Shown in pieces: positions 13,841 to 16,310 of a DNA stretch of 16,310 nt. The stretch is from Alphaproteobacteria bacterium. GTDB taxonomy: Bacteria > Pseudomonadota > Alphaproteobacteria > UBA6615. The stretch is from positions 1 to 16,310 of the forward strand of contig JABDJY010000085.1 of the NCBI GenBank assembly GCA_013003285.1. Reading direction: 5' to 3'. Below the pieces are notes generated by a model, which was given only the letters and a program-made list of their open reading frames with translations, was not told the DNA's origin and searched no databases. The position numbers and the translations under genes are program-made. Position 1 is the first letter of the stretch. The number at the start of each line of letters is the position of its first letter.

Positions 13841-14698
13841 TCAGGCCGCGGTCCTTGCTGCGGCGATCAGGGCATCGTCGAAGGTCCCGGAGAAACTGAT
13901 GGCGGTGGGTCCGGTCATGGCGACATGGCCATTGTCCAACCATTCAATATCGAGAGTGCCGCCATCGAGCCGCACTTGGACCTGGCGCGCCGTCAAGCCG
14001 CGCCGGTGGGCGGCGACCGCGGCGGCGCAGGCGCCGGTGCCGCAAGCCAGGGTCAGACCGGCCCCGCGCTCCCACACGCGCAGGCGCAAGGCACCGCGAT
14101 CGATGATCTGCGCGACGCCAATATTGGCGCGCTCGGGGAAAAGCGGGTCATGCTCGAGCTTCGGTCCGAGCTCTTCGAGGGGGATTGCGTCGGCATCGTC
14201 GGTAAAGAACACCGCATGGGGATTGCCCACATTCACCGCGACGGGATCGCTCAGGGGTCCCAAGGCAAGCGGTAGATGGTCGGTGTCGCAATCCTCGGCC
14301 AGCGGGATGTCCTGCCAGGCGTCGCGCGCCGGCCCCATATCGACGGTGTAGCGCTGCGTGTCGCGATCGGCAGGTCGGGCCCGCAGCAGGCCGGCGCCGG
14401 TCTCGATGGTGATTTCGTCTACCGCGCCTTCTTCGGCCAACAGCCGGGCGACGCAGCGGGTCGCATTGCCGCAGGCCGACACTTCACCGCCATCGGCATT
14501 GCGGATGCGCATGAACGCGTTGGCGCCCGGGTCCTGCGGCGGCTCGACAATGATCAGCTGGTCGAACCCGACGCCCGTATGACGGTCGGCCAGGGCGCAC
14601 GTACCCGCCACCGTTACGCTGAACGGGTGCTGACGCGCGTCGATAACAACGAAATCGTTGCCCAGGCCGTGCATCTTTATGAAATCTCGGGTCGCCAT
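13841..14698 (-). CDS. dapF: Diaminopimelate epimerase
   Basis: A 285-residue enzyme that interconverts LL- and meso-diaminopimelate, the last epimerisation before lysine and a precursor of peptidoglycan. The cofactor-free two-cysteine mechanism is visible: C76 in NADGGEVSACGNATRC and C219 in LACGTGACAAAV. Other landmarks are FIKMHGLGNDFVVID (6–20), VGNPHAVFF (157–165) and ERANIGVAQI (189–198). The frame extends to 14764, but the family begins at ATG 14698 (MATRDFIKMHG). No strong ribosome site precedes it. It is the first gene of the leftward dapF–mtaB–ftsY–yciB set; the 78-bp gap from the XRE gene may hold its promoter, but I could not pick one out. Confidence 0.95.
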   Translation of the reverse strand: MATRDFIKMHGLGNDFVVIDARQHPFSVTVAGTCALADRHTGVGFDQLIIVEPPQDPGANAFMRIRNADGGEVSACGNATRCVARLLAEEGAVDEITIETGAGLLRARPADRDTQRYTVDMGPARDAWQDIPLAEDCDTDHLPLALGPLSDPVAVNVGNPHAVFFTDDADAIPLEELGPKLEHDPLFPERANIGVAQIIDRGALRLRVWERGAGLTLACGTGACAAAVAAHRRGLTARQVQVRLDGGTLDIEWLDNGHVAMTGPTAISFSGTFDDALIAAARTAA

Positions 14699-14776
14699 GA
14701 CCGCGATATAGGACTGCCGGGTACCGCGCGTCCAGCCAAAAGACCGGCACGCGGCACTCAACAAAACCAGACGGGG

Positions 14777-15154
14777 CTATTTGCGGGTGAGCGACTTCAC
14801 CAGCTGGACCACCTGCCGGCGTACGCGCGTATCGTCGATCTGCTTAAACGCTTGGTTTAAGTCGAGGACTTGGCGCGCACTGCGGCCATCTTGCGGTATG
14901 CCCAGGGACACATCGCTGCTCTTGCCCCGTTTCTTACCTTCCAGCCCTTCGAAGAAGTAGCCGGGTGCGACTTCCAGCACGTTGCAGAGCTGCCACATCT
15001 TGCTGGCGCTAATCCGGTTGGCACCGCTTTCGTACTTTTGTATCTGTTGGAAACTGATATTCAGCTGACGTGCTAGTTCTTTTTGAGGTAGACCGCGTAA
15101 TTCGCGCCGGGCGCGCATTTGGCGTCCGACATGGGTATCGACGGGATGTGGCAC
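14777..15154 (-). CDS. XRE-family helix-turn-helix transcriptional regulator
   Basis: A 125-residue cytoplasmic DNA-binding protein. The Cro/C1-type HTH covers about residues 10–65: VGRQMRARRELRGLPQKELA, then the recognition helix region ISFQQIQKYESGANRIS, then WQLCNVLEVAPGYFF. This form is very common in Rhizobiales and Rhodospirillales, mostly uncharacterised. A charged C-terminal helix (NQAFKQIDDTRVRRQVVQLVKSL) may mediate dimerisation. GTG 15154 is preferred: AGAAGGG lies about 9 bases upstream and MPHPVDTHVGRQ matches the usual family N-terminus. TTG 15184 would add 10 residues without a ribosome site. Repeated GTCTG/CAGAC half-sites upstream could be its own operator. The targets are unknown; dapF lies 78 bp downstream on the same strand. 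Confidence 0.88.
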   Translation of the reverse strand: MPHPVDTHVGRQMRARRELRGLPQKELARQLNISFQQIQKYESGANRISASKMWQLCNVLEVAPGYFFEGLEGKKRGKSSDVSLGIPQDGRSARQVLDLNQAFKQIDDTRVRRQVVQLVKSLTRK

Positions 15155-15183
15155 TGTGGAGAACCCTTCTTGCTTTTGCCGCA

Positions 15184-15337
15184 ATGCAGACCAATGGGAC
15201 AGCCTGCGGGCGTATGATTAGTCTGGTGTCAGACCGTTGATCGTTCGGCGCTTCTCGCCATCCGGTTCGGGAAACTTCTTGCTCAACGATCTGTCTGCAT
15301 CTAGTTAGGTGTTATCTTGCAGACTGCAGTTCAAGAT
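15184..15337. promoter_or_regulatory. Cluster of GTCTG/CAGAC half-sites and palindromes upstream of the XRE gene
   Basis: Seen: ATGCAGAC (15184–15191); GTCTG-GTGT-CAGAC (15221–15234), a perfect 5-base inverted repeat; GTCTGCAT (15293–15300); and TGCAG-A-CTGCA (15318–15328), which sits inside ATCTTG...CAAGAT (15314–15337). The spacing upstream of a regulator suggests an autoregulatory operator. The binding protein is inferred, not shown. Confidence 0.45.
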
Positions 15338-15424
15338 GTTGGCACCGAAAGCCGGGCGCTTCTGCTAGGACAGCTTGTGTCACAACCTCAACGGGTGTGC
15401 AAGGTGTCGGATGGGCGGATAAGT

Positions 15425-15490
15425 GAAAAAAATAATAGGTAAAAACACGTAGTTATTAATTCTAATAAAATAATTACATTCTAATAACGA
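15425..15490. other. AT-rich island with a direct repeat
   Basis: A markedly AT-rich stretch in an otherwise GC-rich window. ATTCTAATAA occurs at 15459–15468 and again at 15478–15487, 19 bases apart. No ORF of interest lies here. It may be an upstream promoter element, a nucleoid-protein binding site or a remnant of foreign DNA. Confidence 0.6.
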
Positions 15491-15597
15491 CGACAAACCC
15501 TAGTAAACTAGTAGCATCGCCAAACATACAGGGGCACCGCAAATTTTTGCACTTTAAGATATCGCGGTAAGTATGGATGGCTTATTACCATCGCGAC

Positions 15598-15626
15598 TTG
15601 ACGTCCGATAGTCCTTTGCCTAGTTT
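15598..15626 (+). promoter_or_regulatory. Possible sigma-70 promoter for ffh
   Basis: TTGACG (15598–15603), 17 bases, then TAGTTT (15621–15626). The −35 is close to consensus and the −10 is weak (3 of 6). If used, it gives an ffh leader of about 140 bases that includes the hairpins at 15655–15714. Confidence 0.3.
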
Positions 15627-15654
15627 CGCCGTCATTCATTTGCATCGATAATGA

Positions 15655-15714
15655 TGCGGCCCGAGGCGTGAAAGCCGCACGGGTTCGGCCAGTCCGCGAG
15701 TTTCGCGCACTGGC
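15655..15714 (+). promoter_or_regulatory. Two stem-loops in the ffh leader
   Basis: TGCGGC (15655–15660) pairs with GCCGCA (15674–15679). GCCAGT-C-CGCG (15688–15698) pairs with CGCG-C-ACTGGC (15704–15714) around the loop AGTTT, with one C·C mismatch. The second stem ends 59 bases before the TTG start. No long T-run follows, so it is not a standard terminator. Confidence 0.45.
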
Positions 15715-15773
15715 TCGTTTCGGTTTGGCGCATCCGTGTTTGCCGGGGCCAATAGATAAGAGGGATAGCGTCG

Positions 15774-16310
15774 TTGTTTGACACGCTGACAGATCGACTA
15801 GGCAAGGTCTTCGACGGGCTGACCCGGCGTGGCGCCTTGAGCGAAGCCGATGTCACGGCTGCCCTGCGCGAAGTGCGGGTCGCCTTGCTCGAGGCCGATG
15901 TGGCGCTGCCGGTGGTGCGCGATCTGGTCGCCGCGGTGCAAGAGCGCGCGGTCGGACAGGAGGTGCTGAAGAGCGTCACCCCGGGACAAACCGTTATCAA
16001 GATCGTGCACGACCATCTGGTCGAGGTTCTAGGCAGCGAAGCGGTCGAGATCGACCTCAACGCGCCGACCCCGGTGCCGATGATGATCGTCGGCCTGCAA
16101 GGCTCGGGCAAGACGACGACGACGGCCAAGCTCGCCAAGCAGTTGGTCGAGAAGCAGGGCAAGAAGGTGTTGATGGCCTCGCTCGACGTCCGCCGCCCCG
16201 CTGCACAGGAACAATTGCGGGTTCTCGGCGATCAGGCGCTGATCCCCACTTTGGATATCAAGCTGGGCGAGGCGCCGGTCGATATTGCCCGCCGTGCCAT
16301 GAAGCAGGGG
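15774..16310 (+). CDS. ffh: Signal recognition particle protein Ffh, N-terminal part (runs off the right edge)
   Basis: 179 residues are visible. It is the SRP GTPase that binds signal sequences and 4.5S RNA and partners FtsY. N domain: MFDTLTDRLGKVFDGLTRRG, EADVTAALREVRVALLEADV, GQEVLKSVTPGQ. G domain: the P-loop GLQGSGKTTT and then DVRRPAAQEQL (G2). The M domain lies beyond the window. The start must be TTG 15774: it gives the family start MFDTLTDRL, the in-frame stop TAG at 15753 excludes anything much longer, and no ATG or GTG lies between. AAGAGGG is 9 bases upstream. A TTG start on an essential gene suggests restrained translation. Confidence 0.95.
   Translation, partial: MFDTLTDRLGKVFDGLTRRGALSEADVTAALREVRVALLEADVALPVVRDLVAAVQERAVGQEVLKSVTPGQTVIKIVHDHLVEVLGSEAVEIDLNAPTPVPMMIVGLQGSGKTTTTAKLAKQLVEKQGKKVLMASLDVRRPAAQEQLRVLGDQALIPTLDIKLGEAPVDIARRAMKQG

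Noticed and set aside
15573..15611. 12-codon ORF MDGLLPSRLDVR as a leader peptide for ffh.
   Set aside because: No ribosome site, no repeated regulatory codons, and it overlaps the putative promoter.
15155..15773. Looked for the 4.5S (SRP) RNA gene next to ffh.
   Set aside because: The conserved GGAAGCAGCC-type apical loop sequence is not present.

Overview
The window looks like chromosomal DNA of an alphaproteobacterium, most like the Rhodospirillales and related orders. The base composition is GC-rich (impression, not counted). The main support is the block dapF–mtaB–ftsY–yciB read leftward with ffh starting divergently nearby, an order I know from alphaproteobacteria. A DUF2336 protein, a Rhizobium-type XRE regulator and a winged-helix/TolB-like/TPR regulator fit the same group. 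No replicon, phage or CRISPR signature is visible.

Left part (1–3.7 kb), accessory in character: the start of a lipoprotein gene that leaves the window at base 1; a gap holding a short relic of an IS3-type transposase; a leftward exported protein with a HEVAH zinc-peptidase motif (DUF6639-like); and, divergent from it, a 581-residue membrane-anchored regulator (OmpR-type winged helix, one membrane helix, TolB/FlgO-like domain, TPRs). Two clean palindromes sit between these two genes.

Middle (3.7–10.4 kb): a leftward five-helix membrane protein of unknown function; then a rightward, tightly packed operon of two tandem paralogous amidases of the plant AMI1 (indole-3-acetamide hydrolase) type and upp (uracil phosphoribosyltransferase); then pgk. 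A DUF2336 gene converges on pgk, with the two stop codons overlapping. A 65-residue small protein is divergent from the DUF2336 gene.

Right part (10.4–16.3 kb), core genes: a NUDIX hydrolase abutting, stop to stop, the leftward operon dapF (lysine/peptidoglycan), mtaB (tRNA ms2t6A modification), ftsY (SRP receptor) and yciB (septation-related membrane protein). mtaB and ftsY overlap by ATGA. Upstream of dapF lies an XRE regulator, then about 620 bp of non-coding DNA with repeated GTCTG/CAGAC sites, an AT-rich island and a structured leader for ffh. ffh starts at TTG and leaves the window. ffh and ftsY, the two protein partners of co-translational targeting, thus lie about 3.2 kb apart on opposite strands.

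I did not find a clearly new multi-gene system. The least explained parts are the regulator/metallopeptidase pair with its palindromes, the duplicated AMI1-like amidases in front of upp, and the long non-coding region between the XRE gene and ffh.
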